A DNA stretch of 64,000 nt from Acidisoma sp. PAMC 29798 (GCF_030252425.1 NZ_CP126994.1:3219001-3283000), one strand, 5' to 3'; shown: positions 9,737-19,253, counted from the first letter of the stretch. Program-made: numbers and translations. The notes: generated by a model not told the origin, from the sequence alone.

Positions 9737-9811
9737 GGCGGAATACGCTCCGCTTTTCAGCCCTACGCGTGTGAGCGTGTGGTAGGGCGGATGAGCGCAG
9801 CGTATTCCGCC
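9737..9811. repeat. Palindromic intergenic element, copy B (imperfect stem)
   Basis: Arms 9737-9766 and 9782-9811 (30 bases each) pair with four mismatches around a 15-base loop. Arm ends GGCGGAATACGCT / AGCGTATTCCGCC match exactly. It lies between the epmA stop and the GNAT start and belongs to the same family as the elements at 3735, 26580 and 29755. Confidence 0.88.
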
Positions 9812-9819
9812 GAGCCCCG

Positions 9820-10821
9820 CTACCCCGGCAGCCACTGCACTTGATCGAGCCGGTCGGCGCCGGAGGCGATCATCGCCAGACGATCGAACCCCAGGGCGAT
9901 CCCGGCGGCGGGCGGCATGCCGTGTTCCATCGCCGCCAGGAAATCCTCGTCCAACGGCCAATCCGCAGCGCCATACAACGCATGCCGCCGGGCCCGATCG
10001 GCCATGAAGCGCGCCCGCTGCTCGGTCGCGTCCGTCAGTTCCACGAAGGCATTGGCGAGTTCCATGCCACAGACAAACAGCTCGAACCGCTCCGCCACGC
10101 GCGCGTCTGTGGGGTCGCGCTGCGCCAGCGCAGCCTGGGCCGCCGGCCAATGCGTCAGAAACGTCGGATGCGCCTGACCGAGCTTGGGTTCGATGCGGCC
10201 GAGCAGGAGGCGAAAGAACAGATCCTCCCAATCCTCGCCGTCCCGCAATCTTTCCGCCGCCGCCGCCGCCAAAGCCGGCGCATCCTCGGCGGTCGCCAAG
10301 ACATCGGCGCCGACGTCGCGTGCGAAGGCTTCGGAAACCGTGAGCCGATCGATCTCCGCGAGTGACGTGGTGACCCCCTGGCTCGTCACCACCGGCGGCA
10401 AAACGGCGCGCAGAAAAGCAACAACTTCGCCGATGAGGTCGTCCATCGACGCACCCGGCCGATACCATTCCAGCATGGTGAACTCGGTCGCATGGCGTGC
10501 GCTGCCTTCGCGGTTACGCCAGACGCGGGCGATCTGGAAGATCGGCCCTGCCCCGGCTACCAGCAGGCGCTTCATCGCGAATTCCGGACTGGTATGGAGC
10601 CAGAGCGGCATCCGGCTGTCATCGGCGCCGATGCGCTCGGTCGCGAAGGCGGAAAGATGGACCTCCTCGCCCGGGGCCGTCACGGCATAGGGCGTCTCGA
10701 CCTCGGTATAGCCACGCGCGGCGAAGAAGGCGCGGGTGGCGGCCAGCAGCAAGGCGCGCCGCCGCAGGAAGGGCAAGCGGTCGGCAAGACTATCGGGATG
10801 CCAAATGGGCTGGGGCGTCAT
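9820..10821 (-). CDS. epmA: EF-P--(R)-beta-lysine ligase (GenX/PoxA-like)
   Basis: A 333-residue class II lysyl-tRNA-synthetase-like enzyme without the anticodon-binding domain, the hallmark of EpmA, which attaches (R)-beta-lysine to a conserved lysine of elongation factor P and so relieves polyproline stalling. Motif 1 region is RGYTEVETPYAV, motif 2 is FQIARVWRNREGSARHATEF and motif 3 is GIALGFDRLAMIASG. Length is normal for EpmA and too short for LysS. Its partner epmB (lysine 2,3-aminomutase) and efp are not next to it; both would be expected elsewhere in the genome. Confidence 0.93.
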   Translation of the reverse strand: MTPQPIWHPDSLADRLPFLRRRALLLAATRAFFAARGYTEVETPYAVTAPGEEVHLSAFATERIGADDSRMPLWLHTSPEFAMKRLLVAGAGPIFQIARVWRNREGSARHATEFTMLEWYRPGASMDDLIGEVVAFLRAVLPPVVTSQGVTTSLAEIDRLTVSEAFARDVGADVLATAEDAPALAAAAAERLRDGEDWEDLFFRLLLGRIEPKLGQAHPTFLTHWPAAQAALAQRDPTDARVAERFELFVCGMELANAFVELTDATEQRARFMADRARRHALYGAADWPLDEDFLAAMEHGMPPAAGIALGFDRLAMIASGADRLDQVQWLPG

Positions 10822-10841
10822 CTTCAGGCGGTTAGCGCAAA

Positions 10842-10871
10842 TTCCGATCAGGTGGAAACACCTGATCGGAA
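10842..10871. terminator. Perfect 13-bp hairpin with GAAA tetraloop
   Basis: TTCCGATCAGGTG (10842-10854) and its exact complement (10859-10871) enclose GAAA. On the minus strand it lies 22 bases after the stop of the secreted hydrolase and is followed by only TTT, so it could act as a weak terminator for that gene; it may equally be an intergenic repeat unit. Confidence 0.7.
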
Positions 10872-10893
10872 GATGAACACTCTCAGAGAAAGA

Positions 10894-11967
10894 TCAGTGA
10901 CCGAGATACTGGCCGAAGAAGGCGCCGATTTCCGTAAAGGCTTCGGCGGTTTCCGGCACAGTATCGTCGAACTGATACTGGGCGTGGGATTCGCCTTCGA
11001 AGACTTCGAGGATGGCCGGCACGCCCGACCGCAGCAGCTTGCGATGCACGCGCACCGTGTTGCTCAACAGCAAATCGCGCGTCCCGGTCGTCAAGATCGT
11101 CGGCGGGAAGCCATGCATATCGCCATAGACGGGAGAGAGCAGAGGATCGCTCAGATCATGGCCATGCGCATAGATGACGGTTGCCGCATCGCAAAATCCG
11201 TTCCGCGACACGAGAACGTTATCGACCTTCTCATTGGTGTAGAAGCTGTCGCCAGTTTTGGTCACGTCCGACATCGGGGTGCCCGGCGCGATCGCTCCCG
11301 GCACAGAGAGACCGTCCTGTCGAGCGCGCAAGACCATTTCCAGCGTCAGCGCGCCACCGGCCGAGGTGCCGAAGAAGGCCACGTTCTTCGCCGGTGTCGT
11401 CTTCAGAACCTCCTTGTAGACAGAGACGGCGTCGTCAACGGCCGCCGGGAAATAGGCTTCGGGCGGCATGCGGTAATCGACCGAGATCACCTTGTAATGG
11501 GCGAAACCGGCCATCATGATTCCTTCCGTGGCGCCCGACTCCCCCGGAAACAGAACATAGCAGCCGCCATGGACATGGATGAGAACCTTGTCCTTGTTCT
11601 CAGGCGGAATGCTGTCCGGTGTCAGGACATAGACATGGACGCCACCCATCGTTGTCGAGGTCATCGCAACATGCAGCCGGGACAGCATGCCGGGGATGCC
11701 CGGCACCACACCGGCGGCCTGCTTGTCGGCGAAGGCGCGGGCTTCCGCACCGGTCTTCCACTGATCGTTCCAAGCGGGGTTCAGCGGTCGGGCAATGAAG
11801 GCCTGCATCGCGGGGCTGATATCGGCATAGGGCACCGGCAAGGTCTGCGCCGGCACCGACTCTGGCGCCAATGGCGGATTGGGCGGGGTGGGTGCTTGCG
11901 CGAAGGCGGCAAGGGGGGCCATCGCAAGCGCAGCGACGGCAAAAGCAGCGAGCCCTTTGGGCTTCAT
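10894..11967 (-). CDS. Secreted alpha/beta-hydrolase (HSL-like esterase)
   Basis: A 357-residue alpha/beta hydrolase with a clear signal peptide (MKPKGLAAFAVAALAMAPLA, cleavage near AFAQA). I chose the ATG at 11967 because GGAGG sits 8 bases upstream and the signal peptide follows directly; an in-frame ATG 66 bases further up would bury it. The oxyanion motif HGGC is at residues 133-136, the nucleophile elbow GTSAGG has Ser202, and a late His (GESHAQ) completes the triad. This is the hormone-sensitive-lipase type seen in small-ester and acetylxylan-type esterases. It is periplasmic or secreted; substrate unknown. It stands alone downstream of the rhamnose operon. Confidence 0.87.
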   Translation of the reverse strand: MKPKGLAAFAVAALAMAPLAAFAQAPTPPNPPLAPESVPAQTLPVPYADISPAMQAFIARPLNPAWNDQWKTGAEARAFADKQAAGVVPGIPGMLSRLHVAMTSTTMGGVHVYVLTPDSIPPENKDKVLIHVHGGCYVLFPGESGATEGIMMAGFAHYKVISVDYRMPPEAYFPAAVDDAVSVYKEVLKTTPAKNVAFFGTSAGGALTLEMVLRARQDGLSVPGAIAPGTPMSDVTKTGDSFYTNEKVDNVLVSRNGFCDAATVIYAHGHDLSDPLLSPVYGDMHGFPPTILTTGTRDLLLSNTVRVHRKLLRSGVPAILEVFEGESHAQYQFDDTVPETAEAFTEIGAFFGQYLGH

Positions 11968-12088
11968 GGCGTTATCCTCCATTCTTGCGTGAGGCTCTTG
12001 ATAGGCCGGCTTCACGGATGATAGCGCTAACATAGCCGTTGGGGTGGCGCAACCCTTAATCTAAACTCGCTTGATCTGGTCTATGATG

Positions 12089-13468
12089 TCACGGTCGTGC
12101 CAACATTGACCGCCAGCGATCGCGGTAATCACGCAGCGCTTCGGCCGCTGGCAGAGGCGCCAAGGTGGCCGCCACGGGTTCGGGCGGCACCGCTTCGCCC
12201 GCCAGCCACAGCACGGCGGCGGTGATGCCGCCCCGCGTCCCGCCGGCCGCCACGGGGTCCGCCGGGCGCAGGCTTTGCAATACGGCCGGGAACAGCGGAT
12301 TCGCAGCGAAAGGTCCATCGACCAGGATGGCACCAGCGACACCGAGGCGATCGAGAATGAGATCGGCCATCAGGGCGCAATAGAGCGTGGCGAGTGCCGC
12401 GCGCCCTTCAGGCGCCAAAAGCGCGGCCTGCACGACGCGGCCCTCATGCCCCTGGCAGGGCCCCCCTAGGGCGAAGCTCGGCAGGGCCATGGCATCCGCC
12501 GCCAGCACCGCGTTCAAGCCGTCCAGGCTGGGCGGCACACCCCGCGCTGTCTCTCCGGCGATGGTCGCGTATTCGCGCCCGCCCATGAAACGCGCGGTAG
12601 CGGTCGGCACCCCCAGCGCATCGACATTGGCGAGCATATCCTCCGCCTCGCGCAGCCGGGTGAGGTCGGCGCCCTTGGCCAGGATGATGCACCAGGTGCC
12701 GCTAGAAATAACGGTGAAGGGACCGTCCTCCGCCCGCGCCACGCGGTGCGACAGGTAGGAGGCGTTAGAATCGTGAATGCCACAGATCACGGCGCAATCT
12801 GCTGGCAGTCCCGTGGCCTCCGCCACGTCCTGCCGCAACGGCCCGAGCACGTCCTTGGCCGCGCGCAGGGGCGGCATTAGCGCGCCCCAGCCTTGCCGCA
12901 GCACGAGGCCGGAGAAGGTGCCGTCGGAGGGGTTCCACAGGTCGCTGTGGCAGCCGAGCGAGGTCACTTCGCTCGCCGCCACGCCGCTCAACCGCCAGGA
13001 CCAATATTGCGGATAGGCCAGGATACGCTGCGTGCGCAGGAACAGATCCGGCATTTGCGTTTGGAGAAAGAAGAGCTGCGTGCCGACATTCAGCCCCGCC
13101 GGGAGGGACGGCGATAGCGTCTTGGCGAAACCGTCGCGCGCGGCCGCATAGTCCGCGCGGACCTCGTCGAAGCAGGTATTCTCGTAGTCGGGGGCGATGA
13201 GGATCTCGCCTTCCCCATCCACCAGCACGATGGCGGCGCCGTGGGCCACGGGCAGGATGGCGCGGATGCGGTGTCTGTCCGGCGCCTTGGCCAGTTCCGC
13301 GATCAGCCAGGCCTCAATGCCATAGACATCGAGTTGGCGCATGAGCGGCGTCTCGACCGCAGGCGACGCACGCTCGACGGACCAGACAGTCGCGCCGCCC
13401 GCAGCCTCCACCAGCATCAGCTTGGCGTTGGTCTTGCCGATGTCGATGACGGCGATCAGCGCGCTCAT
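12089..13468 (-). CDS. rhaK: FGGY-family sugar kinase, rhamnulokinase-type RhaK
   Basis: A 459-residue FGGY kinase. The N-terminal phosphate loop reads VIDIGKTNAKLML, the middle has GIHDSNASYL where FGGY enzymes bind sugar, and FALGGPCQGHEGRV lies in the C-terminal ATP domain. It is the last gene of rhaR-S-T-P-Q-U-K, the exact order known in Rhizobium leguminosarum, where RhaK phosphorylates the sugar and its activity was also reported to be needed for transport through the ABC importer. It starts 2 bases after rhaU. The expected product is rhamnulose 1-phosphate; direct rhamnose phosphorylation is an alternative considered in the rhizobial literature. Confidence 0.92.
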   Translation of the reverse strand: MSALIAVIDIGKTNAKLMLVEAAGGATVWSVERASPAVETPLMRQLDVYGIEAWLIAELAKAPDRHRIRAILPVAHGAAIVLVDGEGEILIAPDYENTCFDEVRADYAAARDGFAKTLSPSLPAGLNVGTQLFFLQTQMPDLFLRTQRILAYPQYWSWRLSGVAASEVTSLGCHSDLWNPSDGTFSGLVLRQGWGALMPPLRAAKDVLGPLRQDVAEATGLPADCAVICGIHDSNASYLSHRVARAEDGPFTVISSGTWCIILAKGADLTRLREAEDMLANVDALGVPTATARFMGGREYATIAGETARGVPPSLDGLNAVLAADAMALPSFALGGPCQGHEGRVVQAALLAPEGRAALATLYCALMADLILDRLGVAGAILVDGPFAANPLFPAVLQSLRPADPVAAGGTRGGITAAVLWLAGEAVPPEPVAATLAPLPAAEALRDYRDRWRSMLARP

Positions 13469-13470
13469 GG

Positions 13471-13785
13471 TCAGTCCAGATGAAAGACGGGCTGCAAGGG
13501 CACCACGACAGGCGAGCTATCCGGGTTGGTCGCCATGATGTCACCCATGAAGCCCCACCAGCGCTGCATCACATCATGAGACGGCAACGCGTCCATGCCG
13601 TGATCCGCCTTGCGTCTCAGCACGGCAAAGAGTGCCAAGGTCTCGGGGTCGAGGAAGATGCTGTAGTCGCTGATGCCGGCATCCTTCAGCAGCGCCACGA
13701 GTTCGGGCCAGATCTCGTCATGGCGGCGGGTGTAGTCCGCCGCCTGGCCGGCATTGAGTTGCATCCGGAAGGCGATTTGTTCCAT
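13471..13785 (-). CDS. rhaU: L-rhamnose mutarotase
   Basis: A 104-residue RhaU/RhaM protein that interconverts the alpha and beta anomers of L-rhamnose so that the isomerase can use the incoming sugar. Family hallmarks are all present: [12 protein letters not shown] (with the catalytic His), [15 protein letters not shown], the Trp pair in [12 protein letters not shown], and the C-terminal VFHLD. Length is typical. It sits between the permease rhaQ (4-base gap) and rhaK (2-base gap). Confidence 0.96.
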   Translation of the reverse strand: MEQIAFRMQLNAGQAADYTRRHDEIWPELVALLKDAGISDYSIFLDPETLALFAVLRRKADHGMDALPSHDVMQRWWGFMGDIMATNPDSSPVVVPLQPVFHLD

Positions 13786-13789
13786 CGCC

Positions 13790-14794
13790 TTAATGTCGTC
13801 GCCGCTTGCCGGAATAGCCGAGTGCGGCGGAGAGCGCGACGACGCCGATCAGCAAGCCGCCGGTGATGATGGCCAGCACGATGCCCGGCACGTTGAGCAG
13901 CGATAGCCCGAAGGTGACAAGGCCGATCAGCAGCGCCGCCAGCACAACGCCGAGAATAGACCCCTGGCCGCCATCGATCGAAATGCCGCCGAGGATCACC
14001 ATGGTGATGATCTCAAGCTCCCAGCCCGTGGCGATGGAGGGTCGTGTGGAACCGAGGCGCGAGGTCAGCAGCACCGAAGCGAGCCCTGCCATCGTGCCGA
14101 GAAGCGCAAAGATCCAGAACTTGTAGCTATCGACCCGCAGCCCCGACAGCCGGGCGGCAATGGGGTTGGCGCCGATGGCGAAGATGCGCCGGCCGATCAC
14201 CGTGGTATGCAGGATGATGGCGAAGATCACAGCCAGGACAAGGAACAACACCAACTCGAAGGAAATCGGCCCCACCACATAGCCCTGGCCGAAATAGGCG
14301 AAGTTGGGGTGATAGGCCTTCAGCACACGGTCGCCGACCAGCGCGTAGGCGATGCCGCGAAACAGGCTCAGCGTGCCGATGGTGGCGACGATGGAGGGCA
14401 CGCGAAACACCGTGACCAGCACCGCGTTGAAGCAGCCCGCGAAGAAGCCCACCACGATGCCGGTGACAACGACGATGGGCGTGCCGAAACCAGCGGCGGC
14501 GACCATGCCCATCAGCACCGAAGCGAGCGCCATTGTGCTGCCGACTGAAATGTCGATCTCCCCCATGATGATCAGGAAGGCCATCGGCAGCGCCACGATC
14601 GCGCGTTCGGTGAAATTGAAGCTCGCGTCCGACAGCGTCCAGGGATCGAGAAAATAGGGTGACAGGCGCGTGTTGAGCAGGAAATCCGCCAGCACCACCA
14701 AGGCGAGGAGCGATTCCCAGCGCAGCAGCTTTCGCCAGGTGAAGGGCACGCGGCCACTGTCGCGCGCGACGAAGGGGCGGGACACGGTGCTCAT
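13790..14794 (-). CDS. rhaQ: Rhamnose ABC transporter permease RhaQ
   Basis: A 334-residue inner-membrane permease of the RbsC/carbohydrate-uptake-2 family. The start is the ATG at 14794 ([15 protein letters not shown]), which overlaps the rhaP stop as ATGA; the frame stays open upstream only because it reads through rhaP in another phase. About eight to ten hydrophobic segments and the family's [35 protein letters not shown] and [15 protein letters not shown] motifs are visible. It pairs with RhaP to form the membrane channel. Confidence 0.95.
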   Translation of the reverse strand: MSTVSRPFVARDSGRVPFTWRKLLRWESLLALVVLADFLLNTRLSPYFLDPWTLSDASFNFTERAIVALPMAFLIIMGEIDISVGSTMALASVLMGMVAAAGFGTPIVVVTGIVVGFFAGCFNAVLVTVFRVPSIVATIGTLSLFRGIAYALVGDRVLKAYHPNFAYFGQGYVVGPISFELVLFLVLAVIFAIILHTTVIGRRIFAIGANPIAARLSGLRVDSYKFWIFALLGTMAGLASVLLTSRLGSTRPSIATGWELEIITMVILGGISIDGGQGSILGVVLAALLIGLVTFGLSLLNVPGIVLAIITGGLLIGVVALSAALGYSGKRRRH

Positions 14795-15789
14795 GGCCCC
14801 GCCTCCGCACGTTCCAGAATGCGGCGGCCATGGCTCTTGCGATAGGTGCCCGCGTTGAGGATCACGGCGATGGTGATCACCAAGCCACTCACGGCCATCT
14901 GGAAGAAGGGGGAGATGCCAACCACCGGCAGGGCGTTCTTGATGATGCCGAGGAACAGCGCGCCGATCACCACGCCCACCACACCGCCGACGCCGCCGGT
15001 GATGGAGACGCCGCCGATGACGCAGGCGGCGATGACCTGCAACTCGAAGCCCGAGGCAACATCGGTATAAGCGACCGCAAAGCGCGCGACCCACAGATAG
15101 CCGGCGAGGCCCGCGATGGCCCCTGACAGGATGAAGGCGAGGCACTGCATGCGCCCGACATCAATGCCCGCATAGCCCGCCGCGTTGGGGTTGTTGCCCG
15201 CCGCATACAGGTTCCGACCGGACACCGTATAGCGCAGGAACAGGAAGGCGAGCACCGCCACGATGATGGCGATCCAACTCAGCACACTGATGCCCAGCAC
15301 CGGCGCGCGCACGAAGCTCAGGAACAGGGGTGACATCTGGCCGCTATTCACCCAGGCACCGCCGGACGCGACATAGACCAGACCGCGATAGACCGACAGC
15401 GTGCCGAGCGTCGCGACGATGGAGGGCACGCGAAACTTCCAGGCCAGCAGTCCGTTGAACAGACCCAGCGCCGCGCCCATGGCGATAGAAATCACCAGCA
15501 CCGGCACGATGCCCAGGCCGGGATGCGCGGCATTGAACAGCGCCACCACCATGCCGGTGAGCGCGGCATTGGCCGCGACCGACAGATCGACGCCGCGCGT
15601 CAGCAGCACGAACATTTCGCCAATGGCGAACATGATCAGCAGCGCCGTATCGTCAAACAACGACTTCAGGTTGCCGATATGGATGAAGGACGGAAAGGCG
15701 ATCGTCACCGCCGCAAGCAGCAGCAAGGTCAGCAGGCCGAGGCCTGCCTCATGCGGCAGCTTCTTCAGTGTGAATGAGGGTTTAGGCAT
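14791..15789 (-). CDS. rhaP: Rhamnose ABC transporter permease RhaP
   Basis: A 332-residue CUT2-type sugar ABC permease, paralogous to the adjacent RhaQ. Seen motifs: [50 protein letters not shown] and CVIGGVSITGGVGG, with repeated hydrophobic helices. Its start overlaps rhaT by 8 bases and its stop overlaps rhaQ by 4. A pair of different permeases plus one double ATPase is typical for this importer class. Confidence 0.95.
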   Translation of the reverse strand: MPKPSFTLKKLPHEAGLGLLTLLLLAAVTIAFPSFIHIGNLKSLFDDTALLIMFAIGEMFVLLTRGVDLSVAANAALTGMVVALFNAAHPGLGIVPVLVISIAMGAALGLFNGLLAWKFRVPSIVATLGTLSVYRGLVYVASGGAWVNSGQMSPLFLSFVRAPVLGISVLSWIAIIVAVLAFLFLRYTVSGRNLYAAGNNPNAAGYAGIDVGRMQCLAFILSGAIAGLAGYLWVARFAVAYTDVASGFELQVIAACVIGGVSITGGVGGVVGVVIGALFLGIIKNALPVVGISPFFQMAVSGLVITIAVILNAGTYRKSHGRRILERAEAGP

Positions 15790-17266
15790 CGGTCGCCGCC
15801 TTCACGATAATCTCGGGTGTCGCTTCGGCGCGGGTGAAGTTCGCGCGTATCCTGCCGCGCCGCATGACCAGCACGCGGTCCGCCATGCCCAGAACTTCCG
15901 GCAATTCGGAGGAGACCATGATGATGCCCAGGCCTTGGGCCACCATCTCCCCCATCAGGCGATAGACGGCGGTCTTAGCGCCGACATCGATGCCCTTGGT
16001 CGGCTCGTCCATGATCAGCACCTGCGGGTTGGTCGCGAGCCATTTGGCAATGACCACCTTCTGCTGATTGCCGCCTGACAATTCCTCCAGCCGCTGTGAC
16101 ACGCCGGAGGTTTTGATCTGGAGCTGCGTCACATACTCGGCGGCCAGCGCCCGTTCCTCGGCAGGGCGCATGAAACCCCAATGCGACAGACGGGACAGGC
16201 TGGGCAGCACGATGTTGCTGCTGATCGGAAAGCGCAGGATGGCGCCCTGGATCTGCCGATCCTCAGGCACATAGGCGATGCCCTCACGAATGGCATCCTC
16301 GGGGGAGTGGATCTTCAAGGCCCGACCATCGAGCGTGACACTGCCGCTATCGGCGCGGGACAGACCAAACACGGCCTGCATGACTTCGCTGCGGCCTGCG
16401 CCGACGAGGCCGTAGACGCCGAGGATTTCGCCCCGCCGCAGGGAGAAACTGACATCGGCGAATTCCTCGCCGCGCGACAGATGATCGACGCGAAACAGTT
16501 CCTCGCCGATCGGCACATCGATCTTGGGAAAAATATTCTCGACCGATCGGCCGACCATCATGGAAATGAGCTGATCCCGCGTGACATCGGCAATCAGACC
16601 CTGACCCACGGCCGCACCGTCGCGGAACACCGCATAGCGATCGGCGACGTCGAAGATTTCCTCGAACTTGTGGCTGATGAACAGCACCGCGCGCCCCTCT
16701 GCCTTGAGGCGGCGCACGATCGTGAACAGCTCATCGACTTCGCGATGCGACAAGGCGGCGGTCGGCTCGTCCATGATGACGATCCGCGCCTCATGGGACA
16801 GCGCGCGCGCGATCTGCACGAGGTGTTTCTGCGCCACGCTCAACTGGCGCATCGGCATGGCGGGATCGATGCGGGGATCGAGCCCCGCAAGGATGGTCTT
16901 GGCGCGGCTGCGCATGGTCGCCCAGTCGATCATGCCGCGCTTACGGGGCCGATCGGCCACGAAGATATTCTCGGCGACCGAAAGATCGTCGAACACGACG
17001 GCTTCCTGATGAATGGCGCTGATGCCGAGCCGACCCGCGCCATCGGCCGAACCAATAGTCACCGGCTGCCCGTTTAACCGGATGACGCCTTCGTCGGCCT
17101 GGTGAACACCCGTGAGGATTTTCACCAGGGTCGACTTGCCGGCACCGTTCTCACCGATGAGCGCCGTCACCTCACCCGCATAGAGGTCGAGTTCGCCCCG
17201 CACCAGCGCGCGCACGCCGGCGAAGGACTTCGTGACACCCGACAGGCTGAGGATCGGTTCGCTCAT
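15782..17266 (-). CDS. rhaT: Rhamnose ABC transporter double ATPase RhaT
   Basis: A 494-residue ATP-binding protein with two fused ABC domains, as in RbsA/XylG. Domain 1 has Walker A GENGAGKST at residues 38-46 and Walker B IVIMDEPTAAL, with a non-canonical signature (LSVAQKHLVQ). Domain 2 has a degenerate P-loop (GLVGAGRSE) but a good signature LSGGNQQK and VLIMDEPTKGIDVG, the asymmetry normal for this family. It powers uptake through RhaP/RhaQ. In Rhizobium this gene is called rhaT; it is not related to the E. coli RhaT symporter. Confidence 0.95.
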   Translation of the reverse strand: MSEPILSLSGVTKSFAGVRALVRGELDLYAGEVTALIGENGAGKSTLVKILTGVHQADEGVIRLNGQPVTIGSADGAGRLGISAIHQEAVVFDDLSVAENIFVADRPRKRGMIDWATMRSRAKTILAGLDPRIDPAMPMRQLSVAQKHLVQIARALSHEARIVIMDEPTAALSHREVDELFTIVRRLKAEGRAVLFISHKFEEIFDVADRYAVFRDGAAVGQGLIADVTRDQLISMMVGRSVENIFPKIDVPIGEELFRVDHLSRGEEFADVSFSLRRGEILGVYGLVGAGRSEVMQAVFGLSRADSGSVTLDGRALKIHSPEDAIREGIAYVPEDRQIQGAILRFPISSNIVLPSLSRLSHWGFMRPAEERALAAEYVTQLQIKTSGVSQRLEELSGGNQQKVVIAKWLATNPQVLIMDEPTKGIDVGAKTAVYRLMGEMVAQGLGIIMVSSELPEVLGMADRVLVMRRGRIRANFTRAEATPEIIVKAATDA

Positions 17267-17280
17267 CGTTTTAGTCTCGA

Positions 17281-18282
17281 TCAGAAGATCTTGGCGAACT
17301 GCTCGACGTTGGACTTGTCATAGGTGAACGGCACGGCCATCGCGCCGACGCCGTCATCGTCGAAAGCAATGCTGCCCATCCGGCCGGCGGGCAGGCTGTT
17401 GCCCGGACCCTTGGCACCCTTGACCAGATCGACGGCCACTTCGATCACGGCATAACCGAGGTCGATCGGGTTCCAGATCGCGAAGCTCTTCATCGCGCCG
17501 GACATGACATGGCCGGCGCATTCCGAGGGCAGACCCAGACCGGTGACATAGACCTGGCCGACCTTCTTCGCGTCCTCGACCGCCTTGGCGCTGGCGACGA
17601 TGCCGACCGAACTCGGTGACACGATCACCTTCAGGTCGGGATACTTCTGCAGCAGCGCGGTCGCTTCGCGGTAGCTGTCATCGGCAAGGTCGTTGCCATA
17701 GACGGTGGAGACGAGGTCTAGACCGGGATACTTGGACAGGTTCTGCTTCATGACCGCGATCCAGGCATTCTGGTTGGTCGAGGTCGGCGTCGCGGACACG
17801 ATGGCGATCTTGCCGGAAGCCGACGCGTCAGCGGCCAACTTATCGAGCGCCTCGCCGATCAGTGCGTCCGAGGACGGCGCGAGATGAACGATCCGGCCGC
17901 CGGGGCTGATGGCGCTGTCGTACGAAATCACCTTGATGCCGCGTTCGATGGCACGCTTGCAGACGGGCACGAGCGCATCCGGGTCATTGGCGGAAATCGC
18001 GATGGCATCGACATGCTGGGCGATCAGCGCCTGAATGACCTCAATCTGGCCTTCGGCCGTCGTCGTCGTCGGGCCGGTGAAGATCACCTCCACGCCGCCG
18101 ATAGCCTTGGCGGCTTCCTGGCCACCCTTATCGACGGCGACAAAGAAACCGTTGCCGAGCGACTTGGCCACCAGACCCACGCGGATGGTGCCGGCCGCGC
18201 GCGCCGGAAGCGCGAAGGATGCCGGAATGGCAGCGGCGCCCATGACGGCGGCACCGGTCTTGATAAAGCCTCTACGATTCAT
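17281..18282 (-). CDS. rhaS: Rhamnose ABC transporter substrate-binding protein RhaS
   Basis: A 333-residue periplasmic sugar-binding protein of the RbsB/LacI-like fold. The N-terminus MNRRGFIKTGAAVMGAAA carries a twin-arginine pattern (RRGFIK), so export through Tat is likely, with cleavage after the ARAA region. The mature part contains HVDAIAISANDPDALVPVCK and VTGLGLPSECAGHV, typical of the ligand cleft hinge. A GGGAGAG-like Shine-Dalgarno region precedes the ATG. It lies 74 bases after rhaR and 14 bases before rhaT. This is rhizobial RhaS, not the E. coli RhaS activator. Confidence 0.94.
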   Translation of the reverse strand: MNRRGFIKTGAAVMGAAAIPASFALPARAAGTIRVGLVAKSLGNGFFVAVDKGGQEAAKAIGGVEVIFTGPTTTTAEGQIEVIQALIAQHVDAIAISANDPDALVPVCKRAIERGIKVISYDSAISPGGRIVHLAPSSDALIGEALDKLAADASASGKIAIVSATPTSTNQNAWIAVMKQNLSKYPGLDLVSTVYGNDLADDSYREATALLQKYPDLKVIVSPSSVGIVASAKAVEDAKKVGQVYVTGLGLPSECAGHVMSGAMKSFAIWNPIDLGYAVIEVAVDLVKGAKGPGNSLPAGRMGSIAFDDDGVGAMAVPFTYDKSNVEQFAKIF

Positions 18283-18356
18283 TGTGGTCTCTCCCTTGGT
18301 TGTTCCGACGATTCTGCCGTCGTTTTTTGGTGCTCTCGGCTACGCTCCAGCTTCGC

Positions 18357-19229
18357 TCACGCGACGTGCAGAAATCCTTTACCGTCCGCCTCGCTGCTGG
18401 GCTCAAGGTCGGTGGCAACAACCACCTCGACCCCCGCCGCGCGCAGCATCTCCAATTCCTCCGGCGCCACACCGCTATCCGTGATCACCGTGGTGATCCG
18501 CGAAAGCGGCGCCACGATCATCGAGGAGCGCTGACGCAGCTTGCGGCTATCGGCCATGACAACCAGCTTTTCGGCGCATTCCAGCAGCTTCATCTCGGCC
18601 TGCACCACAAGCGGGTCAGTTTCCATCATGCCAAAGCTATTGAGGCCGTAGCAGCCGGTGAACAGGATGCGGCCCCAGAAATGCTTGGTCGTGTCCTGCG
18701 CGAAAGGGCTCAGCACGATGCTTTGCTGGGGATACAGGGTGCCGCCGGGCATGGTGATGCGATGCCCGCTTTCCTGCATCAGCTCCGTCGCGATCGGAAA
18801 GGAATTGGTCAGGATGTCGAGCTTCACGCCCTTGAGGAATTCAGCCAGGCGATAGGTCGTGGTCCCGCCATTGATGACGACGCTGTCGCCGTCTTCGATC
18901 ATGGCCGCCGCGACACGGGCGATGGCACGCTTTTCGGCGAAACACACCCGCTCCTCGGTCGCAAAATGGGCCGCGCCAAGATGCGCCTGGTGCCGGGGCC
19001 GCAGCGCTTCCGCGCCGCCGCGCACACGGCGCAGTTCCCCCCGGTCGGCCATCGCATTGATGTCACGCCGGATCGTCGCCTCTGACGCGGTCAAAAGCTC
19101 CACCAACTCCGTCACCGAAACGACAGAGCGATCCTCGACCAGGTTGAGTATGATGCGATGACGCTCGCGTTCGAGCACGTTTGGAGGTTTCCTTAGTTCT
19201 TGCGGGAAGAAGGCGTCAGAATCGGTCAC
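18357..19229 (-). CDS. rhaR: DeoR-family repressor of the rhamnose genes
   Basis: A 290-residue DeoR/GlpR-type regulator. A winged helix near residues 20-75 contains TELVELLTASEATIRRDINA, followed by GELRRVRGGAEAL; the C-terminal ligand domain has the family motifs VVINGGTTTYRLAEFL and ILTNSFPIATEL that bind phosphosugars. The start at 19229 is GTG without a clear ribosome site; a second GTG at 19178 (giving 273 residues and starting at LERERHRIIL) has AAGGA upstream and is a serious alternative. It heads the rhaRSTPQUK operon and diverges from rhaDI, so it probably represses both, as described for rhizobial RhaR. Inducer is probably a phosphorylated rhamnose intermediate (inference). Confidence 0.93.
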   Translation of the reverse strand: MTDSDAFFPQELRKPPNVLERERHRIILNLVEDRSVVSVTELVELLTASEATIRRDINAMADRGELRRVRGGAEALRPRHQAHLGAAHFATEERVCFAEKRAIARVAAAMIEDGDSVVINGGTTTYRLAEFLKGVKLDILTNSFPIATELMQESGHRITMPGGTLYPQQSIVLSPFAQDTTKHFWGRILFTGCYGLNSFGMMETDPLVVQAEMKLLECAEKLVVMADSRKLRQRSSMIVAPLSRITTVITDSGVAPEELEMLRAAGVEVVVATDLEPSSEADGKGFLHVA

Positions 19230-19253
19230 TCGTCAAGCAGGTTCTTTCAGATT

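Noticed and set aside
10492-12021. 509-codon plus-strand frame opposite epmA and the secreted hydrolase
   Set aside because: It spans two real minus-strand genes and the gap between them, and has no family-like sequence.
14795-15145. N-terminal extension of the rhaQ frame
   Set aside because: It is out-of-phase rhaP; the ATG at 14794 gives a normal permease.
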